A stretch of DNA of 64,000 nt from Thermococcus sp. 21S7 (GTDB taxonomy: Archaea > Methanobacteriota_B > Thermococci > Thermococcales > Thermococcaceae), in assembly GCF_012027615.1 (NCBI RefSeq), contig NZ_SNUT01000001.1:248001-312000 (forward strand). The letters are read 5' to 3'. Under the pieces are notes generated by a model that saw only the letters and a program-made list of their open reading frames with translations, did not search any database and had not been told where the DNA came from. A program made the translations under genes and the position numbers. Shown here one piece after another: positions 1-10,889 of the stretch; position 1 is the stretch's first letter, and each line of letters opens with the position of its first letter.

Positions 1-682
1 AGTACTGGCCTAGGATCGTGCCGAGGAGGGTTATAACGAACACCAGCCCCCAGCCCCGCGTGCTGAGCCTTCTGACGTCGTTCCTTATCTTTGGAACAAA
101 GGCGAACGAGGCCAGCGCACCGGAGCTTATTCTCAGTCCGATGACGGCAGAGGCGCTCCCCCCACTCACCAGCCAGTCCGTCACTATTACGGCAAAGGTC
201 CAGAGGAGCTGGGCAGAGAAGACGTAGGCGAGTCCCCTCCAGTCTATTCCGCCGCCCCTGGAACCCTCCGAGGCGGTAGCGACAACGGCCGCCACTATGA
301 AGAGAGCACCCAGGAGAAGGCCTCCTGTCAGGGGCCTGCCGAGGGTGTAGTGGGCTATGAACATCGTTATTATCGGATGTGCGGTGACGAGAATCGCCGC
401 GCGGGAGACGCCTAGGTGGTTCATGCCCTCAAGGAAGAACCAGTCGGCGAGGGTGAAACCGAGGACTCCCGAAACCACAAGGATAGCCCACTGCACGACC
501 GAAAACCTAGGGACGCCCAGATACAGAACCAGAGGAATGTAGAAGAGCGCGCTGAGTATTAGCCTGACCACATTCAGCGAGAGGGGGTTGATGTCCCTCA
601 TTGAGACCTTGGAGAGGACGGAAGCAAGGGCCCAGACGAAGGCCGCCGAAAGGGCAAGTATCACCCCGAGGGTTATGTTCAT
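1..682 (-). CDS. EamA/DMT-family transporter, 3' part cut off by window edge
   Basis: The frame opens with an ATG at 682 (MNITLGVILALSAAF) and stays open to the left edge, so about 227 N-terminal residues are visible. The translation is a series of hydrophobic helices with the EamA pattern: a first repeat with FVWALASVLSK near residue 15 and GFTLADWFFLEGMN near residue 75, then the start of a second repeat (LAYVFSAQLLWTFAVIVTDW). The family has ten membrane helices and exports or imports small metabolites; the substrate cannot be told. A TATA-like CTTATAACA on the minus strand (704-713) lies so close to the ATG that the transcript may be nearly leaderless. A palindrome, ACACG-CT-CGTGT at 695-706, sits between the two and could be an operator. 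Confidence 0.85.
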   Translation of the reverse strand, partial: MNITLGVILALSAAFVWALASVLSKVSMRDINPLSLNVVRLILSALFYIPLVLYLGVPRFSVVQWAILVVSGVLGFTLADWFFLEGMNHLGVSRAAILVTAHPIITMFIAHYTLGRPLTGGLLLGALFIVAAVVATASEGSRGGGIDWRGLAYVFSAQLLWTFAVIVTDWLVSGGSASAVIGLRISSGALASFAFVPKIRNDVRRLSTRGWGLVFVITLLGTILGQY

Positions 683-746
683 GGTATAACGAGGACACGC
701 TCGTGTTATAAGGCTAACGATTCGAGGTGGGTAGAAAAGAAGGAAA

Positions 747-1151
747 TCACCTCACAGGCGGCCTGAACTTGTAGCCGTAGAGGATTATTCCGTCCTCCTC
801 GAACTCCCTTATCTTCTTGGTGACGACCTCGACCTCCATTCCGAAGTCTATCTCCTCGGGGTCAACGTCGGTCAGCTGGGCGAGGACGACGGGTCCCTCC
901 TCAAGCTCTATCAGTGCCAGCGGGAAGGGCTTGTAGTACTCGAAGCCGCTCGGCGGGTTTCTGACTATCGTCCAGCTGATGACCTTGCCCTTTCCGCTCA
1001 GCTCGATTTCCTCGACGTTTCTTGAGCCGCAGACCGGGCAGATCGACCTCTTCGGGAAGTGGACGTGGCCGTTCTCGCACTTTCCGCCTATGAGCCTGTA
1101 CTTCTCACGGAAGTGCCTCCAGTAGCGGGAAACCTGCATCGGGCGCGCCAT
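747..1151 (-). CDS. DUF35 Zn-ribbon/OB-fold protein of the thiolase-HMG-CoA synthase complex
   Basis: This 134-residue protein has an N-terminal rubredoxin-like zinc ribbon (CENGH near residue 25, CPVCGSRN near 40) followed by an OB fold (GKGKVISWTIV onward), the architecture of DUF35 proteins. In archaea these bridge acetoacetyl-CoA thiolase and HMG-CoA synthase so that the unfavourable thiolase product is passed directly to the synthase; that role is family knowledge. It is the last gene of a three-gene operon, one base downstream of the thiolase stop, which fits a stoichiometric complex. The ATG at 1151 is preceded by GAGGGTCTGAA. Confidence 0.93.
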   Translation of the reverse strand: MARPMQVSRYWRHFREKYRLIGGKCENGHVHFPKRSICPVCGSRNVEEIELSGKGKVISWTIVRNPPSGFEYYKPFPLALIELEEGPVVLAQLTDVDPEEIDFGMEVEVVTKKIREFEEDGIILYGYKFRPPVR

Positions 1152-1152
1152 T

Positions 1153-2313
1153 TCAGACCCTCCTAAAGACGTTGACCGTTATGTTTGAACCGGTTCCACC
1201 AATGTTCTGGGTCAGGCCGATTTCCGCATCCGGCACCTGGCTCGGCGCCTCGCCGCGGAGCTGGAGGACAGCCTCAACCGTCTGGTAAACGCCTGTGGCT
1301 CCGACCGGATGACCGCGGGCCTTGAGTCCGCCCATCGTCTGTATCGGGTAGTCCGCGTCAATGGCTATCTGTCCCTCCTTGGCCAGCTTCGCTCCCTCCC
1401 CCTTCTTCGCGGCGCCGAGGGCTTCGAGGCTTAAAGCGGCCATGACGGTGAATGCATCGTGAACCTCGAAGAAGTCGATGTCCTTTGCCTCGACGCCCGC
1501 CATCTTGTAGGCCCTCTCTGCGGCGACCTTGGCCGCCTTGAGGGTGAGCAGGTCTTCCCTGCTGGCGAGGCTTATGGTGTCTATGGCGCGCCCCATTCCG
1601 GCAACCTCGACCCACTTCTCCTTCGGAACGCCAAGCTCCTCCGCCTTCTCAGGCGTGGTGATTATCACAGATGCCGCACCATCGCAGACCGGCGAAGCAT
1701 CAAACAGCTTGAGCGGGTCGGCAACATAGGGGCTCTTGAGGACGGTCTCGACCTTAATCGGGCGCTTGAACATGGCGTAGGGGTTCTTGGCGCCGTTGGC
1801 ATGGGCGTTGACCGCGAAGAGCGCCAAATCCTCCTCGGTGTAGCCGTAGGCCTTCATGTAGTAGCGCATGATGAGGGCGTTCAAAGCTACGAAGCTCGCC
1901 CCGTGGAAGAGCTCCCACTCGGCATCGGCAGCGTAGGCGAGGTAGCGCGTCGCGTCGCTCGGCCAGGCGTCGGTCATCTTCTCGACGCCGACGACGGCAA
2001 CCACATCTTCCAGCCCGCTGAGAACGGCCTTAACGCCCTCCTGAACAGCGGCACCACCGCTGGCACAGGCGGCCTCTATTTTAACGGCCGGGATGTTTCC
2101 AAGTCCGGCCCAGTCGGCTATGAGCGCGCCGAGGTTCTCCTGCTCCACGAAGGGGCCGGAAACCATGTTTCCAACGTAGAGTGAATCGACCCTGTCTATC
2201 CCGGCATCGTCCATCGCGTTGAGGAGCGCCTCGACGGCCAGGTCCCTCAATCCGAGCTTCCAGTGCTCACCAACCGGGGTCATACCGGCACCGATTATGA
2301 CTGCCTTCCTCAT
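1153..2313 (-). CDS. Acetoacetyl-CoA thiolase (thiolase-domain protein), mevalonate pathway
   Basis: A 386-residue archaeal thiolase that condenses two acetyl-CoA into acetoacetyl-CoA, the first step of isoprenoid lipid synthesis. The nucleophilic cysteine is in EAACASGGAAVQEG (about residue 85) and the active-site histidine in ARGHPVGATG near the C-terminus. The C-terminal segment reads NIGGTGSN, where bacterial thiolases have a second cysteine motif; this is normal for the archaeal complex-forming type. The start is taken at ATG 2313, behind GAGGTGG; a GTG three codons earlier (2322) lies inside that ribosome binding site. Packed between HMG-CoA synthase and the DUF35 gene. Confidence 0.93.
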   Translation of the reverse strand: MRKAVIIGAGMTPVGEHWKLGLRDLAVEALLNAMDDAGIDRVDSLYVGNMVSGPFVEQENLGALIADWAGLGNIPAVKIEAACASGGAAVQEGVKAVLSGLEDVVAVVGVEKMTDAWPSDATRYLAYAADAEWELFHGASFVALNALIMRYYMKAYGYTEEDLALFAVNAHANGAKNPYAMFKRPIKVETVLKSPYVADPLKLFDASPVCDGAASVIITTPEKAEELGVPKEKWVEVAGMGRAIDTISLASREDLLTLKAAKVAAERAYKMAGVEAKDIDFFEVHDAFTVMAALSLEALGAAKKGEGAKLAKEGQIAIDADYPIQTMGGLKARGHPVGATGVYQTVEAVLQLRGEAPSQVPDAEIGLTQNIGGTGSNITVNVFRRV

Positions 2314-2323
2314 CTCAACCACC

Positions 2324-3376
2324 TCACATGATGTACTTTCTCCTCGCCTTCGCGTAGAGGGCGTAGTCGATGTACTTCTTCCTGTTCACGTAGTCCATGG
2401 TCTTCGGAGCCAGCCCGCGCTTCTCCTCGATGGCGTCTTGAACGACTATGCTGAAGGCGTCGCTTCCCGCGCCGGAGCCAAAGCTGACCCACAGAATCCT
2501 GTCCCCGGGCTTGGCTATGTCGAGGACGGCGGAAATACCCACCATGGTCGCGCCGCTGTAGGTGTTTCCGATGATTCCGGTGAGCAGGCCGGGGAGAACC
2601 TTCTCCTTAGGAATGCCGAGGATTTTAGCAACGGTGAGCGGGAACTTGACGTTCGGCTGGTGGAAGACGGCGTAGTCGAAGTCGTCCACAGTGAGGCCGA
2701 GCTCCTCCATGAGGGTCTTGGCCGCGTTGACTATGTGGTGGAAGTAGGCAGGCTCGCCGGTGAACCTGTTGCCGTGCCTCGGGTAGTGTTCGTGCTGGCG
2801 CCTCCAGAAGTCGGGAGTATCAGTAACGTATGAATAGCTGCCCTCGAAGTAGGCGACGGTCTCGCTGCTCTTCTCGCCGACTATGAAGGCCGCTCCACCG
2901 GCACCGGCGGTGAACTCCAGGTGGTCGCCGGGCCTTCCCTGGGCGGTGTCCGCTCCAATGGCCATGGCGTAGTCGGCCATCTCCGAGCCGACAAAGCCTA
3001 TTGCCGTCTGCAGTGCCTCGGTTCCGGCCTTACACGCGAACTCAAAGTCGGCCGTGCTTACATCGGGGGTGGCGCCGATGGCCTCGGCTATGACCGTGCC
3101 GGTGGGCTTGACCGCGTAGGGCTTGCTCTCGCTTCCGAACCAGACGGCCCTGATGAGTGCCGGCTCTATCCGGGCTCTCCTGAGTGCGTTTCTCGCGGCC
3201 TCAATTCCTATCGTGAGCGCATCCTCGTCAAGACCGGGAACGGCCTTCTCCTGTATCGGGAAGCTGGAAACTCCCCAGACCCTTCCTATCTCTTCGGCCT
3301 TGATTCTATACATCGGGACGTAGGCACCGTAGCCGACGATGCCGACTTCGCGCCTTGGCTTCAGGAGCTTTCTCAT
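2324..3376 (-). CDS. Hydroxymethylglutaryl-CoA synthase
   Basis: This 350-residue protein condenses acetoacetyl-CoA with acetyl-CoA to give HMG-CoA. The catalytic cysteine lies in the [13 protein letters not shown] segment (about residue 110), and the histidine in [10 protein letters not shown]; the C-terminal [10 protein letters not shown] loop is also typical. First gene of the operon with thiolase and DUF35. The ATG at 3376 follows AGGTGATGCCCC, a textbook ribosome binding site. On the minus strand a TATA-like TTTTATAACT lies about 50 bases upstream of the start (near 3430-3439), the likely operon promoter. Confidence 0.95.
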   Translation of the reverse strand: MRKLLKPRREVGIVGYGAYVPMYRIKAEEIGRVWGVSSFPIQEKAVPGLDEDALTIGIEAARNALRRARIEPALIRAVWFGSESKPYAVKPTGTVIAEAIGATPDVSTADFEFACKAGTEALQTAIGFVGSEMADYAMAIGADTAQGRPGDHLEFTAGAGGAAFIVGEKSSETVAYFEGSYSYVTDTPDFWRRQHEHYPRHGNRFTGEPAYFHHIVNAAKTLMEELGLTVDDFDYAVFHQPNVKFPLTVAKILGIPKEKVLPGLLTGIIGNTYSGATMVGISAVLDIAKPGDRILWVSFGSGAGSDAFSIVVQDAIEEKRGLAPKTMDYVNRKKYIDYALYAKARRKYIM

Positions 3377-3487
3377 GGGGCATCACCTACAAAAGCTGAA
3401 CGTAACTTCGGCTAAGGTTCATGAGCGAGTTATAAAAGCCTTTCGGTGAAAGTAAAAGGCTTTTTCGACGATTGGCGATAGAAACGT

Positions 3488-3931
3488 TCAGGACTTCACG
3501 GAGATAACTTCCTCCGTTTTCTCTTTAGCTTCCAGAGCTTTCAGGAGTTCATCCACGTTCTTGAAGGCGAGGAAGTAGTTCTTCCCCTCCCCACCCTCCA
3601 TTAGGATTCCCAAGTCAGAGGTGGCATACGACTCGACGTAGCCGTAGGGACCTTTGTAGAGGCCGAGCCGGTACTTCCCAAACGAGAGGCCGTTTATCCT
3701 GACCTCCAGAACCTCCTTTGAAGATGCTTTCCTGAAGTCCCTCACCGCCGTCTCAATGCGTTTCTTCCGGGTCTCTATCACAACTTTTCTGCTCCCCCCG
3801 TCCACCCTAATGGCAACCCTCATGGGGACGTATTCATCAAACTCCCTCTTTATCCTGAGGACCACAAAGAGGGTTATGAACAAAAAGGGCAGCAAAACGG
3901 GAAAGATGGGGGTAATCAAACCCCAATCCAT
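3488..3931 (-). CDS. Uncharacterised protein with one N-terminal membrane helix
   Basis: A 147-residue protein I do not recognise. Residues about 5-27 (LITPIFPVLLPFLFITLFVV) form a single membrane anchor; the rest is a soluble, mixed alpha/beta domain rich in charged residues that would face the cytoplasm or the outside depending on topology. The start ATG at 3931 follows GGGGGAGCAGGGA. It sits 19 bases upstream of the fibrillarin stop on the same strand and so is transcriptionally downstream of neither neighbour in an obvious operon; it may be read from the flpA-nop5 promoter. Confidence 0.75.
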   Translation of the reverse strand: MDWGLITPIFPVLLPFLFITLFVVLRIKREFDEYVPMRVAIRVDGGSRKVVIETRKKRIETAVRDFRKASSKEVLEVRINGLSFGKYRLGLYKGPYGYVESYATSDLGILMEGGEGKNYFLAFKNVDELLKALEAKEKTEEVISVKS

Positions 3932-3950
3932 TCCCTGCTCCCCCGAAGAA

Positions 3951-4631
3951 TCACGGTTTCCTCACAACGAACAGCGCGTGGTCCTTCTCGTAGGGTTCAA
4001 GCGAAAGCCTCTCAACGACTTCGAAATACTCAGAAAGCTCCCTCTCGACCTCCTTGAAGACCTGCTCGGGCTCCTTAGTGACGTCGATGCTCCTGCTCTT
4101 GACGCTTATCATGGCGTAGCCGCCGCTCTTCAGGAAGACCCTGGCGTTGTCTATGAGTATCTTCGCCTGCGTCGGCTGGGCGACGTCCTCGAAGATAACG
4201 TCGACCTTCGGCACGAGTGCGCGGTAACCTTCTGGCTTTGTTGCGTCTCCGAGTATCGGCACGATGTTCCTGCGCTCGTCAACAAGTGGGACGAGCTCCC
4301 TCAGAACCCTCGGCGAGAACTCCACGCCGAAGACCTTCCCCTCCCAGCCAACGATGTCGCTAACGTGGCTGGCAGTCGTTCCGCTCGCGACTCCAAGGTA
4401 GAGAACCTTTGAGCCGGGCTTTATCGGGAAGTTCTTAAGGCCGTTGAGTATGGCCGCACCGAGTTTCGAACGTCTCGGGTTCCAGACCCTGTACTCCTCG
4501 CCCTCGAACTTAATCAGCCTCTCGCCGTAGACCTTCTGGCCCGGAACGAGGTTCTTGGTGGCTATCTTCTCGCTACCATCCTCATCAACGAAGACGTAAA
4601 CACCGGGGAACCTGCCCTTCTTGATCCTCAT
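3951..4631 (-). CDS. flpA: Fibrillarin-like rRNA/tRNA 2'-O-methyltransferase
   Basis: This 226-residue enzyme is the catalytic subunit of box C/D ribonucleoproteins, methylating the 2'-O of rRNA and tRNA at guide-RNA-directed sites with S-adenosylmethionine. The SAM-binding loop [15 protein letters not shown] (about residue 75) and the downstream segments [15 protein letters not shown] and [14 protein letters not shown] match archaeal fibrillarin closely and across the full length. I start at ATG 4631 behind GAGGTGAGGTGG, which gives the usual family length; a GTG at 4640 is part of that site. Five bases downstream of nop5, with which it forms a complex. Confidence 0.96.
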   Translation of the reverse strand: MRIKKGRFPGVYVFVDEDGSEKIATKNLVPGQKVYGERLIKFEGEEYRVWNPRRSKLGAAILNGLKNFPIKPGSKVLYLGVASGTTASHVSDIVGWEGKVFGVEFSPRVLRELVPLVDERRNIVPILGDATKPEGYRALVPKVDVIFEDVAQPTQAKILIDNARVFLKSGGYAMISVKSRSIDVTKEPEQVFKEVERELSEYFEVVERLSLEPYEKDHALFVVRKP

Positions 4632-4636
4632 CCACC

Positions 4637-5908
4637 TCACCTCTTGCCCTTCTTCTTTTTCTTTCCGCTTTTCTCGCCCTTCTTACCCTTTCCGGCTTTC
4701 TCCTTCTTCTTTCCACCGAAGCCCTTGCCCCGCTTTTCTTTCCCCTTGAACTTCTTCTTTTTCTTCTTTTCCGGCTTGGCCTTCCTCTTGGGCGGGTTCG
4801 GATACTTCTGCTTTATTTCCTGGATGCGCTGCTCTATCTCCTGCTTCAGCTCCTCAGCGATGTATTCGCCGGAGAAGTAGTCAACGCGCGCCGCTATGGC
4901 GAGCTTTCCTGCCAAAGCCCTCGCTATCTTACCCCTCTGCCACCACGGCGAGCGGTTTATGGCCGGGTACTGGAAGATGACGCCGTGCTTTGGCGGCTTT
5001 GCACCGCTCCTCAGGTGTCTGAAGAGCGCCTTCTCTGCACCTAAGACCTGTATGGTCGATGCCGGCATCATGGCGAGCTCCTTCAAGCCCCCTGCGAGGC
5101 TGAGCAGTCTGGCGCCGAGTTTTGCCCCAACGAGGGCCTTCAGGTTCGGTGCGACCTCGTCCATGGCGGTCTCAAGGTAGTCCTCTATCTCCTCCCTCAG
5201 CTTGTAGAGGTCGCTTATCTCACTCGCGAGCTTCATTATGATGCCCGCATCGAACTTGCCGAGGGGAGCGCCCATCGAGGTTTCCGCAGCCCTCAGAATC
5301 TTTTCCACCTTACCCTCTGGGAGGCCGAGGCTCTTGAGCTTCTCCTCGCTCACGTTCTCCCTCGGGCCGACGGCCTTGACGAAGGCAACGTACTGCCCGT
5401 GCTTGGGAAGTATCTCGTCGAGCTCCGGGAAGTGAAGGCTGTACCACTCCCTCAAGCGAGAAACGAGCAGGTTGATGACCTTGTCGATGTCGTCAAGGGC
5501 CTCGATGGCCTGAATTATCATCTTGTCGCGCGCGCCGCTCTGCTCCTGTATGCGGAGCCTGGTCAGGGCAACGCCGACGCTGAAGTACTCGTCGAACCAG
5601 TTCTCGCCGAGGAACTCCTCCGGGCTTGAGCGGAGCTTCTCTCCGGCGATGTTCGGGAACTCCGCGGTGGCGTTGTAGCCGAGCTCCTTCAGGTTCCTGC
5701 TCAGCTCCGAGTCCTCAAGGACGAACTCGTCGTAGCCCCTCTCCTTAAGCTCGTCGAGGAAAGAAACCAGCTCGTCGCTCGGCTCGCCCTTCAGAAGCCT
5801 GTCGAGGCTCACCTCCGGCCTTCCGGAGAAGGCCTTCTGATCAATGAGATTACCGCTCTCGTCAAAGGCATAGATGCCCCTGACGTTCTCAGCCACGTAA
5901 GCTTTCAT
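4637..5908 (-). CDS. Nop5/Nop56-type box C/D RNP scaffold protein
   Basis: A 423-residue scaffold that binds L7Ae-guide RNA through its Nop domain and fibrillarin through its N-terminal domain. The N-terminal domain (1-125), central coiled coil (about 125-240) and Nop domain ([40 protein letters not shown] near 290-330) are all visible. The C-terminal 60 residues are almost entirely lysine, glycine and arginine, a disordered basic tail common in the family. Four methionines stand in a row at the start; I choose the last (5908), which places GGGTGAT at the usual distance. A minus-strand CTTTTATAC near 5940 is a likely TATA box. Confidence 0.95.
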   Translation of the reverse strand: MKAYVAENVRGIYAFDESGNLIDQKAFSGRPEVSLDRLLKGEPSDELVSFLDELKERGYDEFVLEDSELSRNLKELGYNATAEFPNIAGEKLRSSPEEFLGENWFDEYFSVGVALTRLRIQEQSGARDKMIIQAIEALDDIDKVINLLVSRLREWYSLHFPELDEILPKHGQYVAFVKAVGPRENVSEEKLKSLGLPEGKVEKILRAAETSMGAPLGKFDAGIIMKLASEISDLYKLREEIEDYLETAMDEVAPNLKALVGAKLGARLLSLAGGLKELAMMPASTIQVLGAEKALFRHLRSGAKPPKHGVIFQYPAINRSPWWQRGKIARALAGKLAIAARVDYFSGEYIAEELKQEIEQRIQEIKQKYPNPPKRKAKPEKKKKKKFKGKEKRGKGFGGKKKEKAGKGKKGEKSGKKKKKGKR

Positions 5909-6020
5909 CATCATCACCCTCTCAGTTTTTGTTTCCGAAGTATAAAAGGGTTAGGCGTTTTAAACCCTTGCGGGCAAATTCTTAAATAACTTTGGACAGT
6001 AGGAGTTCAGGGGGAGAGAT

Positions 6021-7003
6021 ATGCTCACAAAGCTCATCATAGAGAACTACAAGTCAATAGAGAAGGCCGGGCTTGAGTTCTCAAAAATAAACCTTCTAAT
6101 TGGGCCGAATGGGAGCGGAAAGAGTTCTGTGCTTGAAGCTTATAAAATGCTCATCCTTCAATCGGGAGCCCCACGTACCAAGAGAGACTTTCTCAGGGTA
6201 GTACACAATCATGATACTACAAAGGAAATTGTGATTGAAGGCATGTTTTCCCAGGTCAATGTCTCGTATATTTACCTTTCATTTGGAATCGTTGAGGAAA
6301 CAGTGTTACCCTCTTGGAATTTTGAAGGTGAGTATGAAAAGGCCCGTAAATTCTTCCACGTGCTTGATGCAGACAGGAATATTGAGGCAAGATTGAAAGG
6401 AGTCCTTGCAACACCGGAGGATGCTACATCTTGGAATGCCCATCAACTCTTTTATTACACTGCTCTCCGCACGGAGTTTCAAGATAATATTCGGTTAATA
6501 AGGGAGTTTTATTCGAGATACGGTCTCAATAACATCAGGTGGGTTCCTACTGAAAGAGAAGGAGAGTACGAAATCATTGCAACAACACCTGAAGGAGTCG
6601 ATGTAAACATCGCCGATGCCGGTGCTGGTTTGGCGGCACTCTTCCCGATAGTCGTCGCCCTCTCCTTTTATCCAGAAGGGAGCACTATCTTCATTGAACA
6701 CCCTGAGATGCACCTCCATCCCAAGCTTCAGTACGAGCTAGCGGAGTTCTTCCTGATGGTATCGGAAAAGAGAGACTACCAGCTGATAATCGAAACTCAC
6801 TCGGAACACCTCCTTTACGGTCTGCTGAATGCAGTTGCCCAAAAACGCATGAAGCCAGAGGAACTCACGATATATTCCACAAGGAAGGAGAACGGTAAGT
6901 CGGTCTTCGAAAAGATGACCGTTCACGAAGACGGTAGCCTCGAAGGCAACATCTCAGACTTCCTTGAAGCCGACATAAACGCGTTCCTTGACTGGCTCAA
7001 GGC

Positions 7004-7007
<4 letters not shown>
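6021..7007 (+). CDS. AAA/ABC-type ATPase (SMC-like, AAA_21 family), first gene of a two-gene insert
   Basis: A 328-residue ATPase of the OLD/AAA_21 kind. Walker A is GPNGSGKSS at about residue 28, preceded by the typical IENYKSIEKAGLEF strand. The ABC-type signature region is around DAGAGLAALFPIV (about 200) and Walker B is TIFIEHPEMHLHP (about 222), followed by IETHSEHLLYGL. The middle of the gene is AT-richer than its neighbours. A TATA-like CTTAAATAAC precedes the ATG (near 5985) and GGGGGAGAGAT is the ribosome binding site. The next gene overlaps its stop codon, so the two are co-translated. Proteins of this kind often sense or gate a nuclease partner in defence modules; that role here is inference. 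Confidence 0.88.
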
Positions 7008-8577
<1,570 letters not shown>

Positions 8578-8640
8578 TTAAAAATACCTCTGCCGTACAG
8601 TTTACAAACGTAAATGGCACTAACGACCATTGCAGAAAGA

Positions 8641-8650
8641 TTTATAACCA
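8641..8650 (+). promoter_or_regulatory. TATA box of the aminotransferase gene
   Basis: TTTATAACCA at 8641-8650 is a good archaeal TATA box. Transcription about 25 bases downstream would begin near 8670, which excludes the in-frame GTG at 8669 as a start codon and leaves a leader of about 65 bases before ATG 8738. Confidence 0.6.
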
Positions 8651-8737
8651 ATCGCCGCTACTCTTTAAGTGTATAGATTTGGTGACGTGCTCAAAAGTGT
8701 GCATCTAATGGGGGGAACGGAAGTGGAGGAAAAACTT

Positions 8738-9979
8738 ATGCGCAAGCTGAGTTCAGGGTCACTGGATTTTGAAGCGTACTTCTCGGACAAGGCTCAGGGG
8801 ATGAAGGCTTCGGAGATTAGGGAGCTCCTCAAGCTCGTTGAGGCGGGGGACGTTATCTCCCTTGCCGGCGGTCTTCCCGCTCCCGAAACCTTCCCTGTCG
8901 AGACCATAAAGGAGATAGCCGCCGAGGTTCTCACCCACCACGCCGACAAGGCCCTGCAGTACGGAACCACCAAGGGCTTTACGCCGCTCCGCCTCGCTCT
9001 GGCAGACTGGATGGAGAAGCGCTACGGCATCCCGACCAGCAAGGTTGAGATAATGATGGTCGCCGGCTCGCAGCAGGCGCTCGACCTCATCGGAAGGGTC
9101 TTCATAAACCCCGGCGATATAGTCGTGGTCGAGGGGCCGACCTACCTCGCGGCACTCAACGCGTTCAAATACTACGACCCCGAGTTCCTCAGCATCCCCA
9201 TGGACGACGACGGTATGATGGTTGACCTCCTTGAGGAGAAGCTCAGGAAGCTCAACGCTGAGGGCAAGAAGATTAAGTTCGTCTACACCGTTTCGACCTT
9301 CCAGAACCCGATGGGCGTTACGATGAGCCTGGACAGAAGGAAGAGGCTCATAGAACTCGCCCGGGAATACGACTTCCTCATCGTTGAGGACAGCCCGTAC
9401 AGCGAGCTCAGGTATTCGGGCGAGCCCATACCGCCCATAAAGCACTTCGACGATGAGGGCCGCGTCATGTACCTCGGAACATTCTCGAAGATACTCTCCC
9501 CTGGAATGAGGCTCGGCTGGATAGCGGCTCACCCGCACTTCATCAGGAAGATAGAGATAGCCAAGCAGGCCGTCGACCTCTGCGCCAACACCCTCAGCCA
9601 GGTCATAGCCTGGAAGTACGTGGCGGACGGCCACCTCGACGAGCACATACCGAAGATAATAGAGTTCTACAAGCCGCGCAGGGACGCCATGCTGGAGGCA
9701 CTGGAGGAGTACATGCCGGAGGGCGTCAGGTGGACCAAACCGGACGGAGGAATGTTCATCTGGGTCACCCTCCCGGAGGGCATCGACACCAAGATGATGG
9801 CCGAGAAGGCCATAAGGATGGGCGTTGCCTACGTGCCGGGTGAGGCTTTCTTCGCCCACCGTGACGTCAAGAACACCATGCGCCTGAACTTCACCTACGT
9901 GCCGGAAGAGAAGATACACGAGGGCGTCAAGAGGCTTGCTGAGGTCATAGAACAGGAGATGAAGGCCCTCAAGGGCTGA
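8738..9979 (+). CDS. PLP-dependent class I/II aminotransferase (MocR/2-aminoadipate type)
   Basis: A 413-residue fold-type I aminotransferase that moves amino groups between amino acids and 2-oxoglutarate. The PLP lysine is in LGTFSKILSPGMRLGW (about residue 245) and the phosphate and ring contacts are in SQQALDL and VEDSPYSELRY; SLAGGLPAPETFP at the N-terminus is the usual substrate loop. Archaeal relatives act on aromatic, branched or 2-aminoadipate substrates; I cannot pick one. Start at ATG 8738 behind GTGGAGG; earlier in-frame GTG and ATG codons are weaker and the first is at the predicted transcription start. A pyrimidine-rich tract follows the stop. Confidence 0.9.
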   Translation: MRKLSSGSLDFEAYFSDKAQGMKASEIRELLKLVEAGDVISLAGGLPAPETFPVETIKEIAAEVLTHHADKALQYGTTKGFTPLRLALADWMEKRYGIPTSKVEIMMVAGSQQALDLIGRVFINPGDIVVVEGPTYLAALNAFKYYDPEFLSIPMDDDGMMVDLLEEKLRKLNAEGKKIKFVYTVSTFQNPMGVTMSLDRRKRLIELAREYDFLIVEDSPYSELRYSGEPIPPIKHFDDEGRVMYLGTFSKILSPGMRLGWIAAHPHFIRKIEIAKQAVDLCANTLSQVIAWKYVADGHLDEHIPKIIEFYKPRRDAMLEALEEYMPEGVRWTKPDGGMFIWVTLPEGIDTKMMAEKAIRMGVAYVPGEAFFAHRDVKNTMRLNFTYVPEEKIHEGVKRLAEVIEQEMKALKG

Positions 9980-10043
9980 CGTTTCTTCTTTTCTTCCCGC
10001 AAAGCTTTTTATTCTGTGAACGTATCACTGGGTGGTGATACTT

Positions 10044-10889
10044 ATGAGGCCATTGATAGGTATAATAGGTCAGGTTGACCCATCCAAAAACAGGCTTTTT
10101 CTTGACCGCAGGCACGTTGAGAAGGTCACCGCTGCCGGGGGCGTTCCGGCGGTTTTCAACATAAACTCCTCCCCGGAGGAGGTTCTTGAGCACGTGGACG
10201 GGGTGCTGCTCATAGAGGGCCCCGATGTTCATCCGCACTTCTACGGCGAAGACCCCTCAGGCGCGATAAAATACGTTGACGTTGAGAGGGACGAGTTCGA
10301 GATACGGCTCGTGAAGAGAGCCGTGGAAAGGGGCGTTCCGATACTCGGCATCTCCCGCGGGATGCACGTGATAAACGTTGCCCTCGGGGGAACGCTCTAT
10401 CAGGACTTGAACGACATTCCCAAGGCAATAAAGCACGACTGGGACGTCGAGCTGATAGGGCCGACCCAGAGGGTTCACGGCATCAGGATAAAGACCAGCT
10501 CCGCCCTCTACGAGATACTCAAGGACGAACTGGACATAGGGGGAACCAACGAGGTCTACCTCAGGGTCAACAGCTTCCATCACCAGGCCGTTAAGAGGGT
10601 CGGTGAGGGAATAAAGCCAGTCGCCTATGCCGTGGACGGGCTGATAGAGGCCATCGAGGGAACCGAGGGCTTCATAATGGGCCTGCAATGGCAGCCGGAG
10701 TACCTGCCCGAGATGGGCAGGGTCTTCGAGGCCTTCGTCAAAGCCGCCGCAGAATACCGCCTCGGCAAGCTTGAGCTGGAGAAGATAGAGATAGAGGCTG
10801 AGCTCAGGGAGGAGCTCACAAGGGAACTAGGTGAGAGCCATCACAGCTCGGAAACGAGTGATACTCCTCCCGACATGAGCCAAACGTAA
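10044..10889 (+). CDS. Class I glutamine amidotransferase-like protein (peptidase C26/PuuD family), catalytic residues replaced
   Basis: A 281-residue homologue of gamma-glutamyl-gamma-aminobutyrate hydrolase. The fold landmarks are present (PLIGIIGQ at the start, VDGVLLIEGPDV, PILGISRGMHVINVALGGTL). The nucleophile elbow that should read GICRG or GVCRG reads GISRG (TCC serine codon at about 10352), and the WHPE motif carrying the catalytic histidine reads WQPE (CAG codon). Both changes are unambiguous in the DNA. It may therefore be a non-catalytic binding or regulatory protein. Start at ATG 10044 behind GGTGGTGAT. Its last 74 bases overlap the end of the convergent radical SAM gene. Confidence 0.85.
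   Translation: MRPLIGIIGQVDPSKNRLFLDRRHVEKVTAAGGVPAVFNINSSPEEVLEHVDGVLLIEGPDVHPHFYGEDPSGAIKYVDVERDEFEIRLVKRAVERGVPILGISRGMHVINVALGGTLYQDLNDIPKAIKHDWDVELIGPTQRVHGIRIKTSSALYEILKDELDIGGTNEVYLRVNSFHHQAVKRVGEGIKPVAYAVDGLIEAIEGTEGFIMGLQWQPEYLPEMGRVFEAFVKAAAEYRLGKLELEKIEIEAELREELTRELGESHHSSETSDTPPDMSQT

Noticed and set aside
1459-2184. Long open frame (241 codons) on the plus strand
   Set aside because: It lies antisense to the thiolase gene, has no ribosome binding site, and its low-complexity composition is a by-product of GC-rich codon use on the other strand.
8669-8737. Upstream GTG start for the aminotransferase
   Set aside because: The codon coincides with the transcription start expected from the TATA box at 8641, so it cannot be preceded by a ribosome binding site.
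8759-9919. 386-codon minus-strand open frame
   Set aside because: Entirely antisense to the well-supported aminotransferase; leucine/valine/glutamate-rich translation without motifs.
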